Positions 27,441 to 35,920 of a stretch of 64,000 nt of DNA are shown one piece after another. Position 1 is the first letter of the stretch. Each line of letters opens with the position of its first letter. The notes under the pieces were generated by a model that saw only the letters and a list, made by a program, of their open reading frames with translations, was not told where the DNA came from and did not search any database. A program made the translations under genes and the position numbers. The stretch is from Streptomyces sp. NRRL B-3428 (lineage in GTDB: Bacteria; Actinomycetota; Actinomycetes; Streptomycetales; Streptomycetaceae): the NCBI GenBank assembly GCA_000721375.1, contig JOGW01000008.1, positions 434,001-498,000 on the forward strand, read 5' to 3'.

Positions 27441-28490
27441 ATGCGCTGGGACAACCTGACCCATGAACGTCCGATGGACGCCGCCCTGTTCGGCGCGGAT
27501 GCCGTGACGAGCAGGACGTTCGACAGCCCTGAGTTTCGCGGGATGACCTTTCACGAGATCCGGGCGAAGTCGATCGTGAACCGCGTGCCGGGGGCCTCGC
27601 GGATGCCCTTCGAGTGGACGGTGAATCCGTATCGCGGGTGTACGCACGCCTGCGTCTACTGCTTCGCCCGCAAGACCCACAGCTATCTCGACCTCGACAC
27701 CGGGCTCGGGTTCGACTCGCAGATCGTGGTGAAGGTCAACGCGCCCGAGCTGCTCAGGCGCAAGCTCGCCGACCGGCGCTGGCACGGTGAGCACATCGCG
27801 ATGGGGACGAATGTCGACTGCTATCAGCGGGCCGAGGGTCGGTACCGGCTGATGCCGGGGATCATCGCCGCCCTGCGGGACTACGCGAATCCGTTCTCGA
27901 TCCTCACCAAGGGCACGCTGATCCTCAGGGATCTGGAGCTGATCAAGCAGGCCGCCGAAGTGACCGAGGTGGGTATCTCCGTCTCCGTCGGCTTCACGGA
28001 CCAAGCCCTGTGGCGCACCGTGGAGCCCGGCACCCCCGCACCGGAGCGGCGCCTGGATGCCGTAAGGACGCTGAGCGAGCACGGCATCGGGTGCGGGGTG
28101 CTCATGGCCCCGGTCGTTCCGTTCCTCGGCGACTCCCCCGAGCAACTGCGCACGACCGTACGGGCGATCGCGGCCGCCGGAGCCACCTCCGTCACCCCCC
28201 TCGTGCTGCATCTGCGACCGGGCGCCCGCGAGTGGTTCATGGCCTGGCTCGGGCGGCACCACCCCACTCTCGTACCGCGCTACGAGCGGATGTACGCGGA
28301 GGGGGCGTACGCGCCGAAGTGGTACCAGCGGCGGGTGACGCGCCATGTGCACGAGCTGGCAAGGGAGTTCGGGATAGGGCCCTCCTCGCCGGGCACGCCC
28401 CGCAGGTCCGAGTTGCCCACCGCTCAACCGCTCCCCCACGTGCCCCAGCAGCCCCGGAACCAAGAGCCGACCCAGCTAACCCTCCTCTGA
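27441..28490 (+). CDS. Rv2578c-family radical SAM protein
   Basis: 349 aa; ATG 27441 follows GAGGAGG at ideal spacing. The radical SAM cluster motif is CTHACVYC (Cys67, Cys71, Cys74, CX3CX2C) in NPYRGCTHACVYCFARKTH. It continues with a partial TIM barrel (NVDCYQRAEGRYRLMPGI, SILTKGTLILRDLELI, ISVSVGFTD). This family resembles spore-photoproduct-lyase-type SPASM-less radical SAM proteins; in mycobacteria the member Rv2578c is of unknown function. The LexA-like box upstream suggests a DNA-damage role. The last 40 residues are a proline-rich tail. Confidence 0.85.
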   Translation: MRWDNLTHERPMDAALFGADAVTSRTFDSPEFRGMTFHEIRAKSIVNRVPGASRMPFEWTVNPYRGCTHACVYCFARKTHSYLDLDTGLGFDSQIVVKVNAPELLRRKLADRRWHGEHIAMGTNVDCYQRAEGRYRLMPGIIAALRDYANPFSILTKGTLILRDLELIKQAAEVTEVGISVSVGFTDQALWRTVEPGTPAPERRLDAVRTLSEHGIGCGVLMAPVVPFLGDSPEQLRTTVRAIAAAGATSVTPLVLHLRPGAREWFMAWLGRHHPTLVPRYERMYAEGAYAPKWYQRRVTRHVHELAREFGIGPSSPGTPRRSELPTAQPLPHVPQQPRNQEPTQLTLL

Positions 28491-28645
28491 CGACTTCTCC
28501 GGGTTTTCCCCTCGTTTCGGTCAACTCGCAACAGAACTTGTCCTTCCGGGGCCGCTTTCCGAGACGATGCGGCGTGGGCTGTGGCATGCACAGTCCGAAG
28601 CCGGGCCGCGCGCAGCGGTCCGGACCCTCCGTACCGGGAGGTCAG

Positions 28646-30232
28646 ATGAGAACACGCACAGTCGCGCTGTGCGGGGTCGCCGCAGTGATCGGTGGACTCC
28701 TGAGCGCGGTCCCGTCGGCGGCCGGCACCCCGGCACCCGACCGGGCCCCCGCGGCGCGCACCACCCTCAAGTGGAAGGACTGTTCGACCCAGAACTATCC
28801 GACGCTGCAGTGCGCCTCGCTCAAGGTCCCGCTCGACCATGCGAAACCGCACGGCAAGACGATCACCTTGGCGCTGTCCCGGGTGCCGCACACGTCGGAC
28901 GCCAAGTCGTATCAAGGGCCGCTGCTCGTCAATCCCGGCGGTCCCGGCGGCAGCGGACTGACGCTGGCCGGTTTCGTGGCCGGTTCGCTCCCGAAGAGTG
29001 TCGCTTCGACGTACGACGTGATCGGTTTCGATCCGCGCGGAGTCGGCAAGAGTGAGCCGGCGCTCAACTGCAAGCCCGGCTACTTCGATCCGGTCAGGCC
29101 GAACAGCGTTCCGGTCAGTGCGAGCGTCGAGCGGGCGAACCTGAAGCGGGCCAAGGGCTTCGCCGATGCCTGCGGAAAGAAGTACGGCTCCCTGCTCAAG
29201 TACATCGACACGGTCAGCGCCGTGCGCGACATGGACGCGATCCGCAAGGCGCTCGGCGCCAAGAAGATCAACTACTTCGGCTATTCGTACGGAACTTATC
29301 TGGGCGCGGTCTACGCGAAGCTGTATCCGAGCAAGGTGCGCCGTGCGGTGCTCGACTCGATCGTGGATCCGACGGGTGTCTGGTACCGGGACAACCTGGG
29401 CCAGGACTACGCCTTCGACGCGCGCCACAAGGCGTTCGCCGCGTGGGTGGCCAAGCACGACGCCACGTACAAGCTGGGCACGGACCCCGCGAAGGTCGAG
29501 TCCAAGTGGTACGCGATGCGCGCGGCGCTGGCGAAGAAACCGGCCGGCAAGAAGGTGGGCGCGAGCGAGCTCGAGGACACCTTCATCCCCGGCGGCTACT
29601 ACAACGGCTACTGGCCGTTCCTGGCCGACGCGTTCGCGGCGTTCGTGAACGACAAGGACGACGCTCCGCTGATCGAGGCGTACGAGAACTTCGCCGCGAT
29701 CGACAAGGCCGGCGAGAACGGCTACTCGGTGTACGCGGCGGTCCAGTGCCGTGACGCCTGGTGGCCGCGCGACTGGGGGCAGTGGCGCCACGACAACTGG
29801 AAGGCGCACGACAAGGCGCCGTTCATGACGTGGAACAACGCCTGGTACAACGCACCGTGTGCGTTCTGGCCGACGAAACCGCTGAGCCCGCCGGACGTCT
29901 CCAACTCCAAGCTGCCGCCCGTGCTGCTCTTCCAGGCCACGGACGACGCGGCGACACCGTACGAGGGCGGACTCACCGTGCACCGCAAGCTGCGCGGCTC
30001 CAGCCTCGTCGTGGAGGAAGGCGGCGGGAACCACGGGATCACGCTGAGCGGCAACGACTGTCTGGACAACTACCTCGCGGACTACCTCGCCACAGGTGCG
30101 GTGCCGCGCGGCACCGGTGAGGTCGACGCGACCTGTGCCGCCCTCCCCGACCCCGAACCGGAGGCGGCCACGGCCGCATCCAAGTCGAGCGGCGGTTCCT
30201 CGCTGCACGGCATGCTCGGTTTCAGGGGCTGA
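28646..30232 (+). CDS. Secreted alpha/beta-hydrolase, tripeptidyl aminopeptidase-like (TAP/SlpD family)
   Basis: 528 aa with GGGAGG before the ATG. Signal peptide: MRTRTVALCGVAAVIGGLLSAVPSAAG (cleavage near 27). Typical TAP features are LKWKDC near the mature start, the oxyanion region LLVNPGGPGGSG, nucleophile Ser214 in GYSYGTYLG, and C-terminal LLFQATDDAATPYEGG and GGGNHGITL (catalytic Asp and His). It would remove N-terminal tripeptides from secreted proteins or peptides. The C-terminal 30 residues are Ser/Ala-rich. Not coupled to neighbours; a 16-bp tandem repeat follows the stop. Confidence 0.88.
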   Translation: MRTRTVALCGVAAVIGGLLSAVPSAAGTPAPDRAPAARTTLKWKDCSTQNYPTLQCASLKVPLDHAKPHGKTITLALSRVPHTSDAKSYQGPLLVNPGGPGGSGLTLAGFVAGSLPKSVASTYDVIGFDPRGVGKSEPALNCKPGYFDPVRPNSVPVSASVERANLKRAKGFADACGKKYGSLLKYIDTVSAVRDMDAIRKALGAKKINYFGYSYGTYLGAVYAKLYPSKVRRAVLDSIVDPTGVWYRDNLGQDYAFDARHKAFAAWVAKHDATYKLGTDPAKVESKWYAMRAALAKKPAGKKVGASELEDTFIPGGYYNGYWPFLADAFAAFVNDKDDAPLIEAYENFAAIDKAGENGYSVYAAVQCRDAWWPRDWGQWRHDNWKAHDKAPFMTWNNAWYNAPCAFWPTKPLSPPDVSNSKLPPVLLFQATDDAATPYEGGLTVHRKLRGSSLVVEEGGGNHGITLSGNDCLDNYLADYLATGAVPRGTGEVDATCAALPDPEPEAATAASKSSGGSSLHGMLGFRG

Positions 30233-30238
30233 CCCGCG

Positions 30239-30273
30239 GAGGTCCTGACCTGGCGAGGTCCTGACCTGGCGAG
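30239..30273. repeat. 16-bp tandem repeat just after the peptidase stop codon
   Basis: GAGGTCCTGACCTGGC occurs at 30239-30254 and 30255-30270 without mismatch, with GAG starting a third copy. It contains a short internal inverted repeat (AGGTC/GACCT), so it could form a weak hairpin. Confidence 0.85.
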
Positions 30274-30398
30274 AAGGCGTCGTCGGGTGCGGGTGTGGAT
30301 GGGCCCATAAGTGAGCTCATCCGTAACCCCGCCCCCGACGGCGTCGGCCTCGGCGCCCCCGAAGCGCAGGCGCGGCAGGGGCCCCGTAGGGTGCGCCC

Positions 30399-30917
30399 AT
30401 GGACGTACGCATACGCGAGATGGCGGCCGACGACATCGATGCCGTCGCCGAGATCCGCGTGCGCGGCTGGCAGTTCGCCTATCGCGGTCTGATGCCGCAG
30501 AGCTACCTCGACGCCCTGAGCGTCGAGGAGGACGCGGCCGCCCGGCGCGAGCGCTGGGCGACGCCCTGGCCCGGCATCATGGTCCTGATCGCCGAACGGG
30601 ACGGGCGGCCCGTGGGGTTCTGCGCCTTCGGACCGACGCGCGACGACGATCACGCGCAGCGGACGTTCGACATCTACGCGATCTACGCCAGGCCCGAAGC
30701 GATCGGCACCGGCGCGGGCCGCGCCCTCATGGACGCGGCCCTGGACCGCTGCCGGGCCGCGGGGGTCGACTCGGTCGCCTTGTGGGTCCTCACCGGGAAC
30801 GACCGGGCCCGCCGCTTCTACGAACGGGCCGGCTTCCGCACCGACGGGACCACGGCCACGTACGACGTGGAGGGCACGCCGGTGCCCGAGGTGCGTTACG
30901 TCCTCGGGCTCGCATAG
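30399..30917 (+). CDS. GNAT-family N-acetyltransferase
   Basis: 172 aa with a single GNAT domain. It opens VRIREMAADDIDAVAEIRVRGW, then has the acetyl-CoA loop IYARPEAIGTGAGRALMDAAL (Q/RxxGxG/A-type motif A) and LWVLTGNDRARRFYERAGFR (motif B). The WQFAYRGLMPQSYLDAL segment is common in GNATs of unknown substrate. The C-terminus overlaps the convergent membrane-protein gene by 22 bp. Confidence 0.85.
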   Translation: MDVRIREMAADDIDAVAEIRVRGWQFAYRGLMPQSYLDALSVEEDAAARRERWATPWPGIMVLIAERDGRPVGFCAFGPTRDDDHAQRTFDIYAIYARPEAIGTGAGRALMDAALDRCRAAGVDSVALWVLTGNDRARRFYERAGFRTDGTTATYDVEGTPVPEVRYVLGLA

Positions 30918-31234
30918 TCCCGGCTGCGCCACAGCCGGCCCAGCGCCGCCGACTGCAGCAGAAAGCTGGCGGCGGCCGTCGTGTAGAAGAGCCAGCCCGT
31001 CGGCGCCGGCCCGTCGTACACGAGATCCTCCAGCGGAACGTAGAGCAGGAGGGTCGGCAACAGTGGCAGCAGGGCCGCCCCGTAGCCCATGCCCTCCAGG
31101 AAGTCGCCGGAGTCGACGACGGTCCACTCGTACAGCGCGCCCGCCAGCGCGAACATGGCGATCAGACCGATATAGGCGAGGGACAGCGGGTTCGTCACGG
31201 TGAGACGGACAAGACCACGGAGAAAACGCCGCAT
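30896..31234 (-). CDS. SCO4225-type small membrane protein
   Basis: 112 aa with three predicted transmembrane segments (about 14-35 TNPLSLAYIGLIAMFALAGA, 50-70 YGAALLPLLPTLLLY, 82-100 WLFYTTAAASFLLQSAAL). The N-terminus MRRFLRGLVRL is basic. It matches the short membrane proteins annotated as SCO4225 family, known only from actinomycetes and of unknown function. GGGGG precedes the ATG. Convergent overlap with the GNAT gene. Confidence 0.7.
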   Translation of the reverse strand: MRRFLRGLVRLTVTNPLSLAYIGLIAMFALAGALYEWTVVDSGDFLEGMGYGAALLPLLPTLLLYVPLEDLVYDGPAPTGWLFYTTAAASFLLQSAALGRLWRSRDYASPRT

Positions 31235-31278
31235 AGCGCCCCCAACTCCCGTACGGATCCCTCCAGTACAGCAGCCGC

Positions 31279-31860
31279 TCAGGCGTCGGTCATCCTCGCG
31301 AGCGCCGCGGTCGCCGCCGCCGCCAGCCGGGGATGGGCGCGCGCGGCCGTCAGCGCGGGGACCGCGCGGGAGTCCGCGAGGGCGCCGAGGCCTTCGACGC
31401 AGGCCAGCGCCACCCGCCAGTACGGGTCCGAGGGCGAGGCGAGTCTGCGCTCCAGGACCCTGACCAGAGCCGGCGCCGATTCCGGAGCGTGCAGTTCCGT
31501 GAGCAGACGGACCGGATGGAGGGCGTAGGCGACGCGGAGTTCGTTGGTGGCGAGGGCCGCTGCCGCGCGGGCCGTACGCGGATCGTCCAGGCGGGCAAGC
31601 GCGAGCGCGGCGGCCGCGCAGCGCTCCGGATCGCGATGGTTGAGGAGCAGGACCAAGGTCTCGAAGGAGCGCGGGTCGCCCGCCCAGCCGAGCCTGAGCG
31701 CGGCGAACTCCCGTGCCCACAAGGGGCGTTGAGGTTCGGTCAGCACGCGCGCGAGTGCGTCGTGGTCCTTGCTGGCCCGCAGCCGCTCATAAGTCGCCGC
31801 GCCCTCGTCGCCGGCCTCCAGCCGTAAGCGCTCCGTCACCGATCGCCACTCTTCGTCCAT
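31279..31860 (-). CDS. HEAT-repeat protein
   Basis: 193 aa from ATG 31860 (a GTG at 31869 is possible). Helical hairpins of about 30 residues repeat: WAREFAALRLGWAGDPRSFETLVLLL, ERCAAAALALARLDDPRTARAAAA and VALACVEGLGALADSRAVPAL. This is the pattern of PBS-lyase/HEAT repeats, which usually bind proteins. Same strand and 44 bp upstream of the membrane-protein gene, perhaps one transcript. No catalytic motif. Confidence 0.75.
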   Translation of the reverse strand: MDEEWRSVTERLRLEAGDEGAATYERLRASKDHDALARVLTEPQRPLWAREFAALRLGWAGDPRSFETLVLLLNHRDPERCAAAALALARLDDPRTARAAAALATNELRVAYALHPVRLLTELHAPESAPALVRVLERRLASPSDPYWRVALACVEGLGALADSRAVPALTAARAHPRLAAAATAALARMTDA

Positions 31861-31912
31861 GGCCGCCACCCTAGCGAGCGCCCGCGCACGCCCTTTCGCG
31901 CCCCCGTCCGCC

Positions 31913-32590
31913 TCAGCCGGAACCGGGCGACAAGGTGCCGAGTACGGCCGCGAGGCTCTGCGGATCGCGGCGTGCGATGTTGTGACCGACGGGGATCTCG
32001 TGCACCCGCCAGTCCGCGTCGCCGCGCAGTCGTTCGGTCAGCGTGACGAACGGACTGCCCGGCCATGGGCCGCCACTGATGTACGTGCGGCGGACCGCCG
32101 GGTCGGGGGCGCCCTTCAGCCTGACCGACTGGACGAAACTCGCCAGCGGGTGCGGTCGCGCACGGGGGTCGAGCCCTTCGGGCACCGCCACCCAGCGGCC
32201 GTCGGCGCGGACCCCGGCCAGGAACAGCTCGCGGAAACCGTCGCTGGTCAGCGACCAGCACGAGTCGCCGTCCTCGGGGACGTACGCGTCGATGAAGACG
32301 AGTTGGCCGAGGCGTCCCGGCAGCCGGTCCGCGACTCCGGCGATCACCATCCCGCCGTAGCTGTGGCCGCAGAGTGCGACGGGTCCCGCGTCACCCCGGT
32401 CGACGACCTCGGCCACCTGGTCGATATGGGTGTCCAGGTTCGGCGCACGGTCCGCATCGGCCGGGCCCTGCGGCTCGAGACCCGCCAGGGTGACCGCCTC
32501 GACCTCGTGACCCCCGTCGCGGAGCTCGGCGGCCACCGCGTCGAACGCCCACCCGCCCTGCCAACCACCAGGCACCATCACGAACTTCAT
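31913..32590 (-). CDS. Alpha/beta-fold hydrolase (esterase-like)
   Basis: 225 aa of EstA/salicylate-esterase size. It starts MKFVMVPGGWQGGWAFDAVA (oxyanion-hole HGxW replaced by GGWxG, usual in this group). Ser in CGHSYGGMV is the nucleophile (about residue 77), and the C-terminal VGHNIARRDPQSLAAVL carries the likely catalytic His. Cytosolic. The substrate is unknown; the family includes plant-type methylesterases. Divergent from the 3-hydroxyacyl-CoA dehydrogenase across 382 bp. Confidence 0.8.
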   Translation of the reverse strand: MKFVMVPGGWQGGWAFDAVAAELRDGGHEVEAVTLAGLEPQGPADADRAPNLDTHIDQVAEVVDRGDAGPVALCGHSYGGMVIAGVADRLPGRLGQLVFIDAYVPEDGDSCWSLTSDGFRELFLAGVRADGRWVAVPEGLDPRARPHPLASFVQSVRLKGAPDPAVRRTYISGGPWPGSPFVTLTERLRGDADWRVHEIPVGHNIARRDPQSLAAVLGTLSPGSG

Positions 32591-32972
32591 CGCGGCATCG
32601 TAGGACCGTACGGCCCCGGACCGCTGTCGACGGCCCGGCACCGTGAGCCAGACCACAAACTCCGGGGTCTGGCGCGCTCGTTACCCACCGGTTAAGCTCA
32701 GACGAGCGGGACACACCCCGTATGTACTCCCGCCGGCCTGGTGACGCAGCCGGCGAGAGCTTGTCGGTTCGGTACATCGCTTGCGACGCGGCCCCGGGAC
32801 AGGGCCCGTCGATCCTCACCGGTCCCTGCCCTTGCACGGATCCGGACAGCACCGGCCCACGGCCCCGCATGGCCCCGGCCGGACACCACGACACAACTCC
32901 CGTACGCCCTACGCGTCTTCGCGACCCGTGCGTACGCCCTCCTCAGTCGTCACTCACTTTCTGGAGTCCGCG
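32591..32972. other. Long divergent intergenic region with a nested inverted repeat
   Basis: 382 bp with no gene. A nested pairing is visible: ATGTAC (32721-32726) with GTACAT (32772-32777), enclosing CTC-GCCGGC and GCCGGC-GAG arms around a loop at about 32739-32749. It probably holds both promoters and a long leader for the dehydrogenase, whose ATG has GGAG seven bases upstream. I found no known riboswitch consensus. Confidence 0.4.
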
Positions 32973-34763
32973 ATGGACCGTCCCGAACCCTCCTTGCAGA
33001 CGATCGCCGTCGTCGGCCTCGGCACGATGGGCACCGGTATCGCCGAGGTGCTCGCCCGCGCCGGCCGCGACGTCATCGGTATCGACATCAGCGAGGCGCA
33101 GGCCGTGCGGGCCGTCGCCGCCCTGGAGGCCTCCACCGCCCGCGCCGTGCAGCGCGAGCGGATCACCGAGGCCGAGCGCACCGAACTGCTCAGCCGTTTC
33201 CGTACGTTCACCGCCCTGGACGTCGCCGCCGCGGCCGATCTGGTCATCGAGGTGATCCCGGAGTCGTACGAGCTCAAGAGCCGGCTCTTCCGTGAACTGG
33301 ACGCGATCGTGCGCCCGGACACCCTCCTCGCGACCGGCACCAACGCGCTCTCCGTGACCCGCCTCGCCGCCGAGTCGAGCCGGCCCGAGCGGGTCCTCGG
33401 GATGCACTTCTTCAACCCCGCACCGGCGATGAAGCTGGTCGAGGTGGTCTCCTCCGTGCTCACCTCCCCGGAGGCGGTCGCCGCGGTCACCGCACTCGCG
33501 CTCGACCTCGGCAAGGAGCCGGTGTCGGTCGGCGACCGGCCGGGGTTCGTCGCGGACGGGCTGCTCTTCGGCTATCTCAACCAGGCCGCTTCGATGTACG
33601 AGGCGAAGTACGCCAGCCGCGAGGACATCGACGCCGCCATGCGGCTCGGCTGTGGACTCCCGATGGGGCCGCTCGCCCTGCTCGACCTGATCGGGATCGA
33701 CACCGCGCGCACCGTCCTTGACGCCATGTACGCGGAGTCCCACGACCGCCTGCACGCCCCGGCCCCGATCCTCAAGCAGCTCAGCGAGGCCGGTCTGACC
33801 GGGCGCAAGGCGGGGCGCGGCTTCTACACGTATGGCGCGCCGGGCAGCACCGAGGTCGTGCGCGACGCCCTCACGCCGCTCGACGACGCGACGCTCACCG
33901 AGGGGCGCGTCGTCCGCAGCGTGGGTGTCGCGGGCTCGGGCACCATGGCCTCCGGTATCGCCGAGGTCTTCGCCAAGGCCGGGTACGACGTGGTGCTCGC
34001 CGCGCGCAGCCAGGAGAAGGCCGAGACCGCCAAGTCCCGTATCGCCAAGTCCCTTTCACGCTCTGTCGACAAGGGCCGGATGACGGCCGAGGCGCGCGAC
34101 GAGACCATCGCCAGGATCACGCCCGCGGGTACGTACGACGCGTTCGCGGACGTGGACCTCGCGGTCGAGGCGGTCGCCGAGGACCTGGAGATCAAGCAGC
34201 AGCTCTTCGCCACGCTCGACAAGATCTGCAAGCCGGGTGCCGTCCTCGCCACCACCACCTCCTCCCTGCCCGTCGTCGCCTGCGCCCGCGCCACCTCGCG
34301 TCCGCAGGACGTGATCGGGATGCACTTCTTCAACCCGGCCCCGGCCATGAAGCTGGTCGAGGTGGTCCGTACGGTCCTGACCGCCGACGACGTGCACGCG
34401 ACGGTCCGCGAGGTCTGCACGAAGATCCGCAAGCACCCCGTGGACTGCGGTGACCGGGCCGGCTTCATCGTGAACGCGCTGCTCTTCCCGTATCTGAACA
34501 ACGCGATCAAGATGGTCCAGGAGCACTACGCGACCCTCGACGACATCGACGCCGCGATGAAGCTCGGCGGCGGCTATCCGATGGGGCCCTTCGAGCTGCT
34601 CGACGTGGTCGGTCTCGATGTGTCGCTCGCGATCGAGCAGGTCCTGCACCGCGAGTTCCGCGACCCGGGACTGGCTCCGGCGCCGCTCCTGGAGCATCTG
34701 GTGGCGGCGGGCTGCCTCGGCCGCAAGACCGGTCGCGGCTTCCGCGAATATGCCAGGCGCTGA
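32973..34763 (+). CDS. Tandem-duplicated 3-hydroxybutyryl-CoA dehydrogenase
   Basis: 596 aa, twice the usual 280-290. Two full modules lie head to tail: residues about 1-290 (VVGLGTMGTGIAEVLARAG, GMHFFNPAPAMKLVEVV) and about 310-596 (VAGSGTMASGIAEVFAKAG, GMHFFNPAPAMKLVEVV). Each has an NAD-binding Rossmann domain and a C-terminal helical domain (MGPLALLDLIG, MGPFELLDVVG). The enzyme interconverts acetoacetyl-CoA and 3-hydroxybutyryl-CoA, feeding crotonyl-CoA to the nearby ethylmalonyl-CoA operon. In module 1 the expected GFxVN reads GFVAD, while module 2 keeps GFIVN, so module 1 may be altered. GGAG precedes the ATG. Confidence 0.9.
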   Translation: MDRPEPSLQTIAVVGLGTMGTGIAEVLARAGRDVIGIDISEAQAVRAVAALEASTARAVQRERITEAERTELLSRFRTFTALDVAAAADLVIEVIPESYELKSRLFRELDAIVRPDTLLATGTNALSVTRLAAESSRPERVLGMHFFNPAPAMKLVEVVSSVLTSPEAVAAVTALALDLGKEPVSVGDRPGFVADGLLFGYLNQAASMYEAKYASREDIDAAMRLGCGLPMGPLALLDLIGIDTARTVLDAMYAESHDRLHAPAPILKQLSEAGLTGRKAGRGFYTYGAPGSTEVVRDALTPLDDATLTEGRVVRSVGVAGSGTMASGIAEVFAKAGYDVVLAARSQEKAETAKSRIAKSLSRSVDKGRMTAEARDETIARITPAGTYDAFADVDLAVEAVAEDLEIKQQLFATLDKICKPGAVLATTTSSLPVVACARATSRPQDVIGMHFFNPAPAMKLVEVVRTVLTADDVHATVREVCTKIRKHPVDCGDRAGFIVNALLFPYLNNAIKMVQEHYATLDDIDAAMKLGGGYPMGPFELLDVVGLDVSLAIEQVLHREFRDPGLAPAPLLEHLVAAGCLGRKTGRGFREYARR

Positions 34764-34854
34764 GGCCCGTACGCACTGGGGCGGGCTGCTCGATCCCGCG
34801 AGCGGCCTGCCCTCGGCGGCGCAGCAAGACCAGTCCATGCAGTACGTTCGGACC

Positions 34855-35664
34855 ATGCCCAGTGCCGCCAACACCCCCAGATCGACCGCTGCCGCCGACG
34901 CACCGGAAAGTGCCGCGGGCACCCGCGCAGCCGCTCAGCGGCTGAAGATGCGCAGGGAGCTGGCGGCCGCGGCGATGGAGCTGTTCGGGGCCAAGGGGTA
35001 CGAGGCGACGACTGTCGACGAGATCGCCGCGCGGGCGGGGGTCGCGCGGCGGACCTTCTTCCGGCACTTCCGCTCCAAGGAAGAGGCGATCTTCCCCGAC
35101 CACGACGACACCTTGATCCGCGCGGAGGCGGTGCTCAACGCCGCACCACCGCACGAGAACCCGCTCGACACGGTGTGCCGCGGGATCAAGGAAGTCATGA
35201 AGATGTACGCGTCCTCGCCGGCTGTCTCCATCGAGCGCTACCGGCTGACGCGTGAGGTGCCGACGCTGCGCGAGCGCGAGATCGCGTCGGTGGCGCGCTA
35301 CGAGCGGCTCTTCACGCGCTATCTGCTCGGGCACTTCGACGAGCAGGCCCATCACGACGGTGACGACGATCCGCTGCTCGCGGAGGTCGCGGCCTCGGCG
35401 GTCGTCACCGCCCACAACCATGTGCTGCGGCGCTGGCTGCGGGCCGGCGGCCAGGGCGATCTGGAGGGGCAGTTGGACCACGCCTTCGCGATCGTCCGGC
35501 GCACCTTCGGGACGGGGATCCTCGCCGAGCGTTCTCCGGCGGGTGGCACGCCCGCGGCGTCCGCCCGTACCGAGGGCGAGGTGCTGGTGACGGTGGCCCG
35601 CACGGATGCTCCGCTGGAGGAGATCATGCGGACCATCGAGCGGGCGCTGCGTCCGCAGGACTGA
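34855..35664 (+). CDS. TetR-family regulator, candidate controller of the ethylmalonyl-CoA operon
   Basis: 269 aa from ATG 34855; ATG 34837 is possible, and neither has a clear ribosome site, so a leaderless transcript could be used. The HTH lies at about residues 30-75: LAAAAMELFGAKGYEATTVDEIAARAGVARRTFFRHFRSKEEAIFPDHD-type sequence. The C-terminal ligand domain is longer than average and ends in an acidic tail with VARTDAPLEEIMRTIERAL. It lies between two acyl-CoA metabolic transcription units, so a CoA-thioester ligand is a reasonable guess. Confidence 0.85.
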   Translation: MPSAANTPRSTAAADAPESAAGTRAAAQRLKMRRELAAAAMELFGAKGYEATTVDEIAARAGVARRTFFRHFRSKEEAIFPDHDDTLIRAEAVLNAAPPHENPLDTVCRGIKEVMKMYASSPAVSIERYRLTREVPTLREREIASVARYERLFTRYLLGHFDEQAHHDGDDDPLLAEVAASAVVTAHNHVLRRWLRAGGQGDLEGQLDHAFAIVRRTFGTGILAERSPAGGTPAASARTEGEVLVTVARTDAPLEEIMRTIERALRPQD

Positions 35665-35882
35665 GTGCCGTCGGCGCCTCCTCAGACCCCGGGTACACCT
35701 CCTGAAACCCCGGATACTCGTTAGTAACGTACGCCACATTCCCTCGGCGGCCCCCCTCTCCAGAGGGTGGCCGCCGTTGCATTTCCGCAGGTCAGAGGCC
35801 ATTTCACGGCTACATATGATCGATCATCGCTCATCTGAATCGACCTGGTGACACCTGAGAGAAAATGTTGGCACTCGGTGTC

Positions 35883-35911
35883 TTGCCGCTTGGCACGCCG
35901 TGCCATAACTT
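35883..35911 (+). promoter_or_regulatory. Candidate housekeeping-sigma promoter of the ethylmalonyl-CoA operon
   Basis: TTGCCG (35883-35888), a 17-bp spacer, then TAACTT (35906-35911), a fair HrdB-type match, predicting transcription from about 35917-35918. The remainder of 35665-36139 upstream of this shows only AT-richer sequence with a second TTGGCAC at 35868-35874. Confidence 0.55.
35891..35905. promoter_or_regulatory. Operator palindrome inside the promoter spacer
   Basis: TGGCAC-GCC-GTGCCA, perfect 6-bp arms, fills the -35/-10 spacer almost exactly, so a bound protein would block RNA polymerase. A further half-site TTGGCAC begins 22 bp upstream (35868) in direct orientation. The TetR gene just upstream is a candidate binder. 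Confidence 0.6.
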
Positions 35912-35920
35912 GAAATCAGT

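Noticed and set aside
35868..35876. TTGGCACTC as half of a CIRCE (HrcA) element
   Set aside because: The required GAGTGCCAA partner nine bases downstream is absent; the downstream TTGGCAC is in direct orientation.
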